Source: an uncultured Chloroflexota bacterium (GTDB taxonomy: Bacteria; Chloroflexota; Limnocylindria; Limnocylindrales; CSP1-4). From it: a stretch of 7,026 nucleotides of DNA. Shown here piece by piece: positions 1 through 5,507 of the stretch; the first letter of the stretch is position 1; each line of letters begins with the position of its first letter. The translations under genes were made by a program, and so were the position numbers. Location: positions 1 through 7,026 of the forward strand of contig CAIXZV010000247.1 in NCBI GenBank assembly GCA_903924005.1, in the 5' to 3' direction. The notes beneath the pieces were generated by a model. That model saw only the letters and a program-made list of their open reading frames with translations, searched no databases and was not told where the DNA came from.

Positions 1-147
1 ATTGACTGGTTCGACTGGCTGGCCGGCGCGACGCCAGCGCAGCGCGCTGACCTGAAGATCATCGAGGGCGGCGCCGGGATCGTCTGGAACCAGCTTGACG
101 ACAGCGTGTCGGTGCCGGGGCTGCTGGGGTTGCCCGAATACCCCTGA
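1..147 (+). CDS. DUF2442 family protein, C-terminal part (5' end outside window)
   Basis: The frame is open from the first base and ends with TGA at 145-147, leaving 48 residues of a protein that begins upstream. The visible pattern (TPAQRADLKIIEGG, then GIVWNQLDDSVSVPGLLG) resembles the C-terminal half of DUF2442 proteins. In that family a segment like 'ATPEQRA.W.LIGGG.GIHWP..DEDISV..LL' precedes the end. DUF2442 proteins are small, of unproven function, and are often encoded beside DUF4160 genes, which suggests a paired module. The partner would lie off the left edge. The gene converges on the J-domain/SWIM gene with only 31 bases between the two stop codons. No clear terminator hairpin with a T-run is visible in that gap. 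The identification rests on recalled family consensus and a partial sequence. Confidence 0.72.
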   Translation: MDWFDWLAGATPAQRADLKIIEGGAGIVWNQLDDSVSVPGLLGLPEYP

Positions 148-178
148 GACACGCCCGCGAAGCCTTCGGCATCGCCGG

Positions 179-1255
179 TTATCTGGGCTGCGCAGTTGGC
201 TCAGGCCTCGGGCGTGGGGGCCGAGGCGAAACGGCGCCAGCCGCCCACACGATCCACGTTGCCACCGCGTGGACGCACGGGTTGTCCGGGCCCTTGCAGT
301 TGCACCATGACTTGGCGATGAGCCCGCCTGGCCCGCGCTCGATGCGGACGTCGTACGCCCACCGGCCGGCGAAGACCGAGGCAACCCAGTTGTGCTGCTC
401 CACGGCAATCGCCACGCACCCCGCCTCTGCCGCATCCATCGCCTCGCGGACCACCTTCTTGCGGACCGATGGGTAGAGGAACGCCTCAAGCTCCCTGTCG
501 GGCGCGACGACCCGGCTGGGCACGTCGGGAACGTCCCAGTAGGGGCCCATGTAGTACACGCTCTTCAGGCCGCCGCCGGCCGCCCACGGGCAGAGCCCCT
601 CGTGGCGGAGCGCCTGTCGCTCGCTTGGATAGGGATGCCCGTCGAAGTGCTCGTCTGGCGCAATTGGCTCGGTGGTCCTGCGGCCATACCGCGGGGCAAA
701 CTGGCCCACGTGCCCAAGCGCGCAGTGGCCCTGGGCCTCGGGGCTGGCCGGGCGCCCATCGGCCGCGTGCTCCTTGGGCAGGGGCCAGCAGACGGGGCAC
801 ACCCCAATCCGCGGGAACGGGCTCCGCCCGAAGAAGTCCTGCGTGGGCGGCATCCCCGCAAGACCGTGCCAGAACGCCGAGCGGCGGGCCGGACCGGGCC
901 GAGGAGTCGGAGCCGGCGGCGGGCGCCAGGATGTTGGGCCTCGGCGCGCGGTCCGCGGCTCGGCGTATTGGGAATCTGCGTCCCACCCGGTGCCGCGCTG
1001 GCGAGCTGACGCGATGGACGGCTGACCAAGCCCGCGCGACTGGTCGTATCGGAGGCGCCGATCTGGGTCAAGGAGCCACTCGCGCGCCACGTTGAGGGCG
1101 GCCATCGCCGCAGTCGTCTGGGTGCCGGAGACGTCCGGGTGCAGGACCTTGGCAACCTGGCGATACGCAGCCGAAACCTCGGCGGCCGTGGCGGTTGGCT
1201 CCACGCCAAGGAGGCTGTAGAGGTTGGCTTCGGGCGGGTGGAGTCGAGGGCTCAT
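179..1255 (-). CDS. J-domain protein with C-terminal SWIM-type zinc finger
   Basis: This 358-residue protein starts at ATG 1255. The same frame stays open far upstream to 1960, but that extension lies antisense-frame inside hipA and resembles no protein, so the start is placed just before the J domain. Residues 11-72 form a J domain: NLYSLLGVEP, a helix with AYRQVAKVL, the HPD tripeptide at 39-41 and a closing RYDQ. J domains stimulate Hsp70 (DnaK) ATPase. Residues 80-125 are Pro/Arg-rich and probably a disordered linker. C153-P-V-C156 with C178 and H182 could bind zinc. The C-terminal C318-N-C320...C327-V-H329 fits the SWIM signature CxCx(n)CxH, a proposed nucleic-acid- or protein-binding zinc finger. 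It is not a classical DnaJ: there is no G/F region and no four-repeat CxxCxGxG. No convincing Shine-Dalgarno precedes the start. The 154-base gap to the hipA stop (1256-1409) holds no clear promoter or terminator. The cellular role is unknown. Confidence 0.85.
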   Translation of the reverse strand: MSPRLHPPEANLYSLLGVEPTATAAEVSAAYRQVAKVLHPDVSGTQTTAAMAALNVAREWLLDPDRRLRYDQSRGLGQPSIASARQRGTGWDADSQYAEPRTARRGPTSWRPPPAPTPRPGPARRSAFWHGLAGMPPTQDFFGRSPFPRIGVCPVCWPLPKEHAADGRPASPEAQGHCALGHVGQFAPRYGRRTTEPIAPDEHFDGHPYPSERQALRHEGLCPWAAGGGLKSVYYMGPYWDVPDVPSRVVAPDRELEAFLYPSVRKKVVREAMDAAEAGCVAIAVEQHNWVASVFAGRWAYDVRIERGPGGLIAKSWCNCKGPDNPCVHAVATWIVWAAGAVSPRPPRPRPEPTAQPR

Positions 1256-1409
1256 GCGAATACGGGAACCAGTACGGCGCGACGGCAACTCGCGCGGGCA
1301 ACAGGCGCGCGGCGTCGGCGCCGTGCGGAGCATACGCGGCTGACCCGGTGGGCCATGTGCCCCGGCGCGCGCCCGCGCACCCTCCCGCCCACAGCCGCGA
1401 GCGTGCGTC

Positions 1410-2633
1410 CTACCAGTCGCTCGTGCTGAGCGTGCGCAGCTGACCTTCGACGGCGTCGCGCATGGCGCCGGGCGTGGCCGGGTGGCGGTGGTCGGCCTCC
1501 GCCATGCCGAGGGCGAGCGCCTCCAGAGTGTTGGTAATGACGTCTCGCGCAACCGGCTCCGGCATCCCCCAGGCCCGCGCCTCGGCGAGCAGGTGTCCGC
1601 GGGTGATCTCGGTGATCCGCCACTTGCCGCCAACCGGCAGCGCCGCCTGCGTCTGGCCGGGCAGGAACCACGCCGTGGGTGCCACGCCGTAGAGCGGCGA
1701 TAGGGTGACGGTGCGCAACCGGGCCCGGAGCACGGAGATGTTCTTTGCGTGCGCGTCGGTGTTGAGCAGCGCAACGTTGGTGGTGGTCTGCTCCAGCAGC
1801 CGGCGCAGCTCAAGCATCGGCTCCTGGGCGCGCGCCACAAGCATCGCGGCAATACGGACCAGGCTCGCCTCGCGCGGACCGGTGCCGCGCGGATACTTCT
1901 GCTCGGGCAACAGACCAAGGATCTGGCGGCCGTCCTCCTGGTGGATCCGTTCAACGGCACGGCCGGTGACGATCCGGTCGTAGCGCTCCACGATGATCAC
2001 CGGGCGGTGTCCATCTGGCGCCGCATGCTCGGCTGACGCTGTGAGCGTTGCCGCTGACGCCACGGCAAGCGCCCACGCCTCACCCACGGCAAGACCCGGG
2101 TAGCGGGCGGGCTCTGGCTTGAGGATGTGCGTGGACACGGCACCCGACAGCGGGAGATGCCAGCGGCCGTCAAGACGCGCGAGGAGCAGCTTCTCCTGTG
2201 CGCCGCTAAGCGACAGGCGCACCTCTGTATCAACACCTGCGAACGCGCGGGGAAGCGCGTCCAGACGCCCCCACACGCCCCGGTCATCAAGCGCCTCGTA
2301 CGAGCCCGAGGCTGGGCGCCGGCCCTCTGGGAGCACGGAGACGGCGCCCGCGCACTCCCACCCGATGGCCGCCAGGAGCCCAAACGTGTCGCCACGCTCA
2401 ACCTGATGCTCAACCTCCGCGGCGGTCCGCCGGTCCCCCTCGGGGAGCAGGTTGTCAAACCACGCCCGCGTGAACGCAGGGGTCCACGTGGCATCAGCGC
2501 CATTGGGCGCGATTGTGAGCTCCGCCACCGCTCCCGGGCTGCGCCGGAACCGCATCTCAAAGCGCCGCCCCAAGCGCGCCAGTGTCCCAACCAGCTCCTC
2601 GCCAAGCCAGACGGCGAGTTCGGTGCGGCTCAC
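1410..2633 (-). CDS. hipA: HipA-family serine/threonine kinase (toxin-like), active site altered
   Basis: This 407-residue protein starts with GTG at 2633, overlapping the regulator's stop by four bases (GTGA), so the pair is translationally coupled. E. coli HipA (440 aa) phosphorylates glutamyl-tRNA synthetase and halts growth. Family landmarks here are FDNLLPEG (59-66), SLSGAQEK (141-148, containing the glycine-rich loop; S141 aligns with the autophosphorylated Ser150), THILKPEP (168-175, ATP-binding Lys K172) and the catalytic loop NTDAHAKN (291-298, catalytic D293). The downstream motif normally written 'PLYD' reads LSPLYGV, so residue 316 is Gly (codon GGC, bases 1686-1688) instead of the metal-binding Asp (D332 in E. 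coli). That could weaken or abolish kinase activity. The rest of the fold looks intact, with no frameshift. Expression should follow the upstream operators through the HipB-like partner. The family call is firm; activity and target are unknown. Confidence 0.93.
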   Translation of the reverse strand: MSRTELAVWLGEELVGTLARLGRRFEMRFRRSPGAVAELTIAPNGADATWTPAFTRAWFDNLLPEGDRRTAAEVEHQVERGDTFGLLAAIGWECAGAVSVLPEGRRPASGSYEALDDRGVWGRLDALPRAFAGVDTEVRLSLSGAQEKLLLARLDGRWHLPLSGAVSTHILKPEPARYPGLAVGEAWALAVASAATLTASAEHAAPDGHRPVIIVERYDRIVTGRAVERIHQEDGRQILGLLPEQKYPRGTGPREASLVRIAAMLVARAQEPMLELRRLLEQTTTNVALLNTDAHAKNISVLRARLRTVTLSPLYGVAPTAWFLPGQTQAALPVGGKWRITEITRGHLLAEARAWGMPEPVARDVITNTLEALALGMAEADHRHPATPGAMRDAVEGQLRTLSTSDW

Positions 2634-2872
2634 GAGCCCTTTGTCTCCTCCACGATGGCGTCCTTTGGGGCCACGACAACCTTGCCCCCGAGGATAGCCA
2701 GGGCGCGCATCGCGACGGTTACCGAGACCGGGCCGCCGCGCTCAAGCGACACAACGGTCTGGCGCGACACGCCAAGCCAGGCCGCAAGCTGCTCCTGTGT
2801 GAGCCCTCGGTCCGTGCGGAGCTGTTTGATCCCGCGGCCGAGACCAGACGCGTCGTAGGCATCGTGCAGCAT
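2630..2872 (-). CDS. hipB: HipB-like XRE/Cro-type antitoxin and repressor
   Basis: This is an 80-residue helix-turn-helix protein. The HTH lies at about residues 11-47, with TQEQLAAWLG (25-34) as the first HTH helix and SRQTVVSLERG (36-46) as the recognition helix. The tail LGGKVVVAPKD resembles the C-terminal beta strand through which HipB proteins dimerise. I chose ATG 2872 because GGGAG (2880-2884) sits seven bases upstream. In-frame alternatives are ATG 2905 and TTG 2923, but neither has a ribosome binding site, and ATG 2905 would place an operator copy inside the coding sequence. HipB proteins repress their own operon by binding palindromes and neutralise HipA by direct contact. The downstream hipA start overlaps the stop codon. 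E. coli HipB is 88 aa, so the length fits. Confidence 0.9.
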   Translation of the reverse strand: MLHDAYDASGLGRGIKQLRTDRGLTQEQLAAWLGVSRQTVVSLERGGPVSVTVAMRALAILGGKVVVAPKDAIVEETKGS

Positions 2873-2879
2873 GTGGTCG

Positions 2880-2884
2880 CTCCC
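2880..2884 (-). promoter_or_regulatory. Ribosome binding site of the hipB-like gene
   Basis: GGGAG on the minus strand lies seven bases before ATG 2872. It decides the start of the regulator: the two upstream in-frame starts (2905 and 2923) lack such a site. It lies two bases from the inner edge of the gene-proximal operator copy, so a repressor bound there would also cover the start region of the message template. Confidence 0.65.
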
Positions 2885-2886
2885 GT

Positions 2887-2904
2887 TGTCGATTGTGATC
2901 GACA
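2887..2904. promoter_or_regulatory. Operator copy 1 (gene-proximal), TGTCR-N8-YGACA
   Basis: The plus-strand sequence TGTCGATTGTGATCGACA has perfect 7-base arms (TGTCGAT / ATCGACA) around four bases. It is the most symmetrical of three copies and lies just upstream of the regulator's ribosome binding site, inside the probable 5' leader. By its position, symmetry and repetition it is inferred to be a binding site for the HipB-like protein. Confidence 0.75.
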
Positions 2905-2923
2905 TTTGGCGACAGATGGTCAA

Positions 2924-2941
2924 TGTCGACTATGTTTGACA
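2924..2941. promoter_or_regulatory. Operator copy 2 (middle), TGTCR-N8-YGACA
   Basis: TGTCGACTATGTTTGACA has the same 5-8-5 layout. It matches copy 3 at 14 of 18 positions. Its centre is 37 bp from copy 1 and 38 bp from copy 3. It overlaps the likely promoter -10/start region of the hipBA-like operon, as expected for autorepression. Confidence 0.75.
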
Positions 2942-2967
2942 ATGCCCCCTATTAGTCGTGATGTCAA
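2939..2967 (-). promoter_or_regulatory. Possible hipBA promoter, overlapped by operators
   Basis: On the minus strand TTGACA (2962-2967) is followed, 17 bases later, by CATTGT (2939-2944), a weak -10. Transcription would start near 2932, giving a leader of about 60 bases before ATG 2872. The -35 lies in operator copy 3 and the -10 touches copy 2. A second candidate -35, TTGACC at 2918-2923, has only a poor -10 (GATCAC). The location is plausible but the exact promoter is uncertain. Confidence 0.4.
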
Positions 2968-2979
2968 CCACGTTCGACA
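2962..2979. promoter_or_regulatory. Operator copy 3 (distal), TGTCR-N8-YGACA
   Basis: TGTCAACCACGTTCGACA lies between the ureC stop and the middle copy. On the minus strand it contains TTGACA, a perfect -35 hexamer, so a protein bound here would block RNA polymerase. Half-sites across the three copies agree on TGTCRA. Confidence 0.73.
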
Positions 2980-3001
2980 TTGCCAACTCCCCCCGGCCAA
3001 C

Positions 3002-4681
3002 CTACGCCAGCGAGTACAGCCTGGTGAGCGGCAACGCAGTCGCCGGCTGCGAGTCCACGAGGCGCCCGTCAATGGTGACGGAGCCGTCCTGGTGCACGCG
3101 GACGTTGGGGCACAGACTGTTTGCCACAAGGCTGCGCTTCGTGAGGCCGCGGCAGTCCCTGACGGGCTCCAGCAGACGCCCGCCGCGAGCCGACCGGGCC
3201 GCATTCGAGTGCATGGCTGCTTCGGCGGCAAACACAAGCCCAAGCGATCGCGGCGCCCGGCCCTCGCCCCCAAACATCGCCCGGTACAGCTGCGGTTCCG
3301 CGGAGCGCGTTGTGGCGTTGCCGTCGCCCACGAGGCCCCAGGCCACGAAGCCGCCCTTGACCACCATCTGCGGCTTGGCGCCAAAGGAGTCCGGCCGCCA
3401 CAGGACGATATCGGCCATCTTGCCGGGCTCCAGCGAGCCAATCATGTGGCCCATGCCGTGGGCGCGGGCCGGGTTGATGGTGATCTTTGCCAGATAGGCC
3501 AGCAGCCGGGCGTTGTCATTGCGACCGGTGGACCCGTTGAGCTGCTTCATCCGGTGCGCGGTCTGCCAGGTCCGGATGCCCACCTCGCCAATCCTGCCCA
3601 TGCCCTGGGAGTCAGAGCCGATGATGGGGATGGCGCCAAGATCGTGGAGCTCCTGCTCGGCAGCGATGGTCCCGTTCCTGACGCGGTCGCCGGCGGCCGC
3701 CCGGTCCTCGGGGAGACCCGGGTTCCCGCGGTGGACAATCATGATCATGGACGCCTGCTCGGCCGCGGTGCTCACCGTGAACGGCAGCGTAGGCGTGGTT
3801 GAGGATCCCAGCACGTGGGGCTGCGACACGATCTCCAGCGTATTGGGGTGCCCGCCGCCGGAGCCCTCCACGTGGTAGGCGTGGACCGTCCGCCCGCCGA
3901 TTGCGGCAATCGTCTCGGCCAGCTCGCCCGCCTCATTGAGCGAGTCGGTGTGCATGGCCACCTGGACGTCGTGGGTGTCGGCGACGCTCAGCGCCGCGTC
4001 GATGATGGACGGGTAGCCCCCTGGATCCTCGTGGACCTTGAAGCCGGACACGCCGGATTCGAGCGCCTGCTCCAGCGCGTCGTGGTCACGAACGGCGCGG
4101 GCAAGAAACGCAACGTTGATGGGCCACGCCTCAAAGGCGTCAACCATGATCTCGAGGTTGCGTGACGGGGCGACGCCCTGATCAAAGACGCCGCCGTACC
4201 CCATGCTCACAAGCGTGGTGGTTCCAGCCGAAAGCGCGGCGGGCACCACGCTTGGCGTTGCCAGGTGCACGTGGCTGTCAACGATGCCCGGCGTGGCGAT
4301 CATGCCCTCACCGGGGATGACGCCGGTGTGGGCGCCCAGGATCATGTCCACGTTGTCCACGACGTCCGGGTTGCCGGCCCGCCCAATCCCGACGATCCGG
4401 CCGTCCTTGATGCCGATGTTGGTCTTGATCACGCCCAGGACCGGGTCGAACACCACCACGTTGCTGATCAGCAGATCCAGCGCGGATGCGCGGTTGAGCC
4501 GGCTGGTGGACAGCATCCCGTCCCTCAAGGTCTTGCCAAACCCCGCCAGGACCTCGTCGCCGTAGCTTGTGGCGTCGTCCGTGACCTCAAGGTACAGGTC
4601 CGTGTCGGCCAGGCGGATGCGGTCTCCTGTGGTGGGGCCGTAGAGGCGCGCATAGGTGGCGCGGTCAAGTTCAAACGGCAT
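3002..4681 (-). CDS. ureC: Urease alpha subunit UreC, divergent flap
   Basis: This 559-residue protein is close to the usual length of about 567. It is the catalytic subunit that hydrolyses urea at a di-nickel centre in the cytoplasm. ATG 4681 is supported by GGAGG (4690-4694) eight bases upstream and by the family N-terminus (ATYARLYGPTTGDRIRLADT). Compared with Klebsiella UreC, the nickel ligands are present: H137 and H139 (VDSHVHL), the carbamylated lysine K215 (GFKVHED), H244 (AMHTDSLNE), H270 (YHVEGSGGGH) and D357 (SDSQGMGR). H217 and catalytic H317 are also present. The flap motif normally MVCHHL reads MIVHRG, so the flap Cys (C319) is V316. The segment after H139 is about five residues shorter and lacks the GPATGTNATTCTPG-like run. 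The gene overlaps ureB by 11 bases. No accessory gene follows; the next gene is the HipB-like regulator. Activity is likely but not certain. Confidence 0.95.
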   Translation of the reverse strand: MPFELDRATYARLYGPTTGDRIRLADTDLYLEVTDDATSYGDEVLAGFGKTLRDGMLSTSRLNRASALDLLISNVVVFDPVLGVIKTNIGIKDGRIVGIGRAGNPDVVDNVDMILGAHTGVIPGEGMIATPGIVDSHVHLATPSVVPAALSAGTTTLVSMGYGGVFDQGVAPSRNLEIMVDAFEAWPINVAFLARAVRDHDALEQALESGVSGFKVHEDPGGYPSIIDAALSVADTHDVQVAMHTDSLNEAGELAETIAAIGGRTVHAYHVEGSGGGHPNTLEIVSQPHVLGSSTTPTLPFTVSTAAEQASMIMIVHRGNPGLPEDRAAAGDRVRNGTIAAEQELHDLGAIPIIGSDSQGMGRIGEVGIRTWQTAHRMKQLNGSTGRNDNARLLAYLAKITINPARAHGMGHMIGSLEPGKMADIVLWRPDSFGAKPQMVVKGGFVAWGLVGDGNATTRSAEPQLYRAMFGGEGRAPRSLGLVFAAEAAMHSNAARSARGGRLLEPVRDCRGLTKRSLVANSLCPNVRVHQDGSVTIDGRLVDSQPATALPLTRLYSLA

Positions 4682-5072
4682 CGGGGTCGCCTCCAAGGAA
4701 ACCGCGTTCACCGGCAAGGGCCAGCGCGTCTGCAAGACGTTCCGGGGTGGTGGGGCCATCGCAGAGGCCGTTGAAGCTCCAGGCGATCCGGTCGCCCGCA
4801 AGGGGCACCAGCCGCACCTCGCGCTCCTCGCCGGACTCCCACTGCACGCGACCGCCCGCGGGGATGTCCAGACGCAGGCCAAACGAGGCAGCGCGGTCAA
4901 AGATGAGGCGGCGGTTCACTTCAAAGAAGTGGAAGTGCGAGGAGACCTGCACCGGCCACTCCGAGGTGTTCCTGACCTTGATCACGACCACCGGGCGGCC
5001 TTCGTTGATGGTGACGGCGCCCTCACCCAGCAGCACTTCGCCGGGGCGCCGGGGGGTCTGCGGCTCGGCCAT
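4671..5072 (-). CDS. ureB: Urease beta subunit UreB, with C-terminal extension
   Basis: This 133-residue structural subunit packs with UreA and UreC into the urease trimer. The family core is clear: PGEVLLGEG near the N-terminus, WPVQVSSHFHFFEVN (39-53), LIFDRAASFGLRLDIPAG (56-73) and the charged EEREVRLVPLAG (82-93). Typical UreB is about 100-110 residues. Here roughly 28 further residues follow FNGLCDG, ending PERLADALALAGERGFLGGDPDAV, which looks partly helical. Start ATG 5072 shares its A with the ureA stop (TGATG). No strong Shine-Dalgarno is seen, so translation is probably coupled to ureA. The stop lies 11 bases into ureC. The family assignment is firm. Confidence 0.94.
   Translation of the reverse strand: MAEPQTPRRPGEVLLGEGAVTINEGRPVVVIKVRNTSEWPVQVSSHFHFFEVNRRLIFDRAASFGLRLDIPAGGRVQWESGEEREVRLVPLAGDRIAWSFNGLCDGPTTPERLADALALAGERGFLGGDPDAV
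4690..4694 (-). promoter_or_regulatory. Ribosome binding site of ureC
   Basis: GGAGG on the minus strand is eight bases before ATG 4681 and lies inside the 3' end of ureB. It fixes the ureC start and rules out the longer open frame that extends to 4900. Confidence 0.7.
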
Positions 5073-5371
5073 CAGACGATGGGCCGATCAAGCACGATGA
5101 GCTTGGTGCCCTCCGGGAAGAGCGCCTCCACCTGCATGCCAGCGAGCATCTCCGGCACGCCCTCCATGACGTCGTCACGGCGCAGGAGAGCGCCTCGCAC
5201 GCACGCCTCCTCGTAGGAGACGCCGTCGCGCGCGGCCTCCAGGACCTCGTCGCAGATGAGCGCCACCGCCTCCGGATGGTTGAGCTTGAGTCCGCGGGCA
5301 CGTCTGCGTCTGGCCAGCTCGGCCGCCGTGAACACCAGCAGGCGGTCCTGCTCCTTTGGGGTCAGGCGCAT
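5072..5371 (-). CDS. ureA: Urease gamma subunit UreA
   Basis: This 99-residue protein has the normal length for UreA (about 100) and is the smallest structural subunit of the bacterial urease trimer. Hallmarks are LTPKEQDRLLVFTAAELA (3-20), RGLKLNHPEAVALI (26-39), EAARDG (45-50), VMEGVPEML (68-76) and QVEALFPEGTKLIVLDRPI to the end. ATG 5371 has a strong AGGAAGGA (5379-5386) seven bases upstream. It is the first gene of a ureA-ureB-ureC operon on the minus strand and diverges from the C_GCAxxG_C_C-type gene across about 136 bases. I could not pick out a convincing promoter in that gap. Confidence 0.96.
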   Translation of the reverse strand: MRLTPKEQDRLLVFTAAELARRRRARGLKLNHPEAVALICDEVLEAARDGVSYEEACVRGALLRRDDVMEGVPEMLAGMQVEALFPEGTKLIVLDRPIV

Positions 5372-5378
5372 GGTTGCT

Positions 5379-5386
5379 TCCTTCCT
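5379..5386 (-). promoter_or_regulatory. Ribosome binding site of ureA
   Basis: AGGAAGGA on the minus strand, seven bases before ATG 5371, is a strong Shine-Dalgarno that supports the chosen start of the first urease gene. Confidence 0.65.
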
Positions 5387-5507
5387 GCATCAGTTCGTGC
5401 CGCCGGGCGTCCCAACAGGATCGCATCCGCAGCGCCGTTCGTCGCGGGTTGCTCAACGGCGTCCTGCGGCCGACAGGCCCGGTCCCCGGCGAACCACGCC
5501 CGGTACG

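Noticed and set aside
148..178. Bidirectional terminator between the two converging genes at the left end
   Set aside because: Only a very short palindrome (CGAAGCCTTCG) is present, with no T-run.
392..1009. Plus-strand open frames of about 200 codons opposite the J-domain/SWIM gene
   Set aside because: They are composition-driven, Arg/Gly/Pro-rich and without domains, while the opposite strand encodes clear J-domain and SWIM motifs.
1256..1409. A promoter or TGTCR-N8-YGACA operator ahead of the J-domain/SWIM gene
   Set aside because: No matching palindrome and no credible -35/-10 pair were found, so control of this gene by the HipB-like protein is not supported beyond possible read-through from hipA.
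1256..1960. In-frame upstream extension of the J-domain gene (open on the minus strand to ATG 1960)
   Set aside because: It overlaps the HipA coding sequence in another frame, is Arg/Ser/Pro-rich like other GC-driven open frames, and the J domain starts right after ATG 1255.
2582..3802. 406-codon open frame on the plus strand
   Set aside because: It lies antisense to hipB, the operators and ureC, has no recognisable domain, and crosses the clear intergenic operator region. It is a GC-bias shadow.
4682..4900. Longer N-terminus for UreC starting at 4900
   Set aside because: The extra 73 residues overlap ureB and have no urease similarity. ATG 4681 has a GGAGG site and the normal UreC N-terminus.
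5256..5507. N-terminal extension of the C_GCAxxG_C_C-type gene back to 5256
   Set aside because: It would run antisense through the ureA start and ribosome binding site, and the sequence is Arg/Ser-rich without family similarity.
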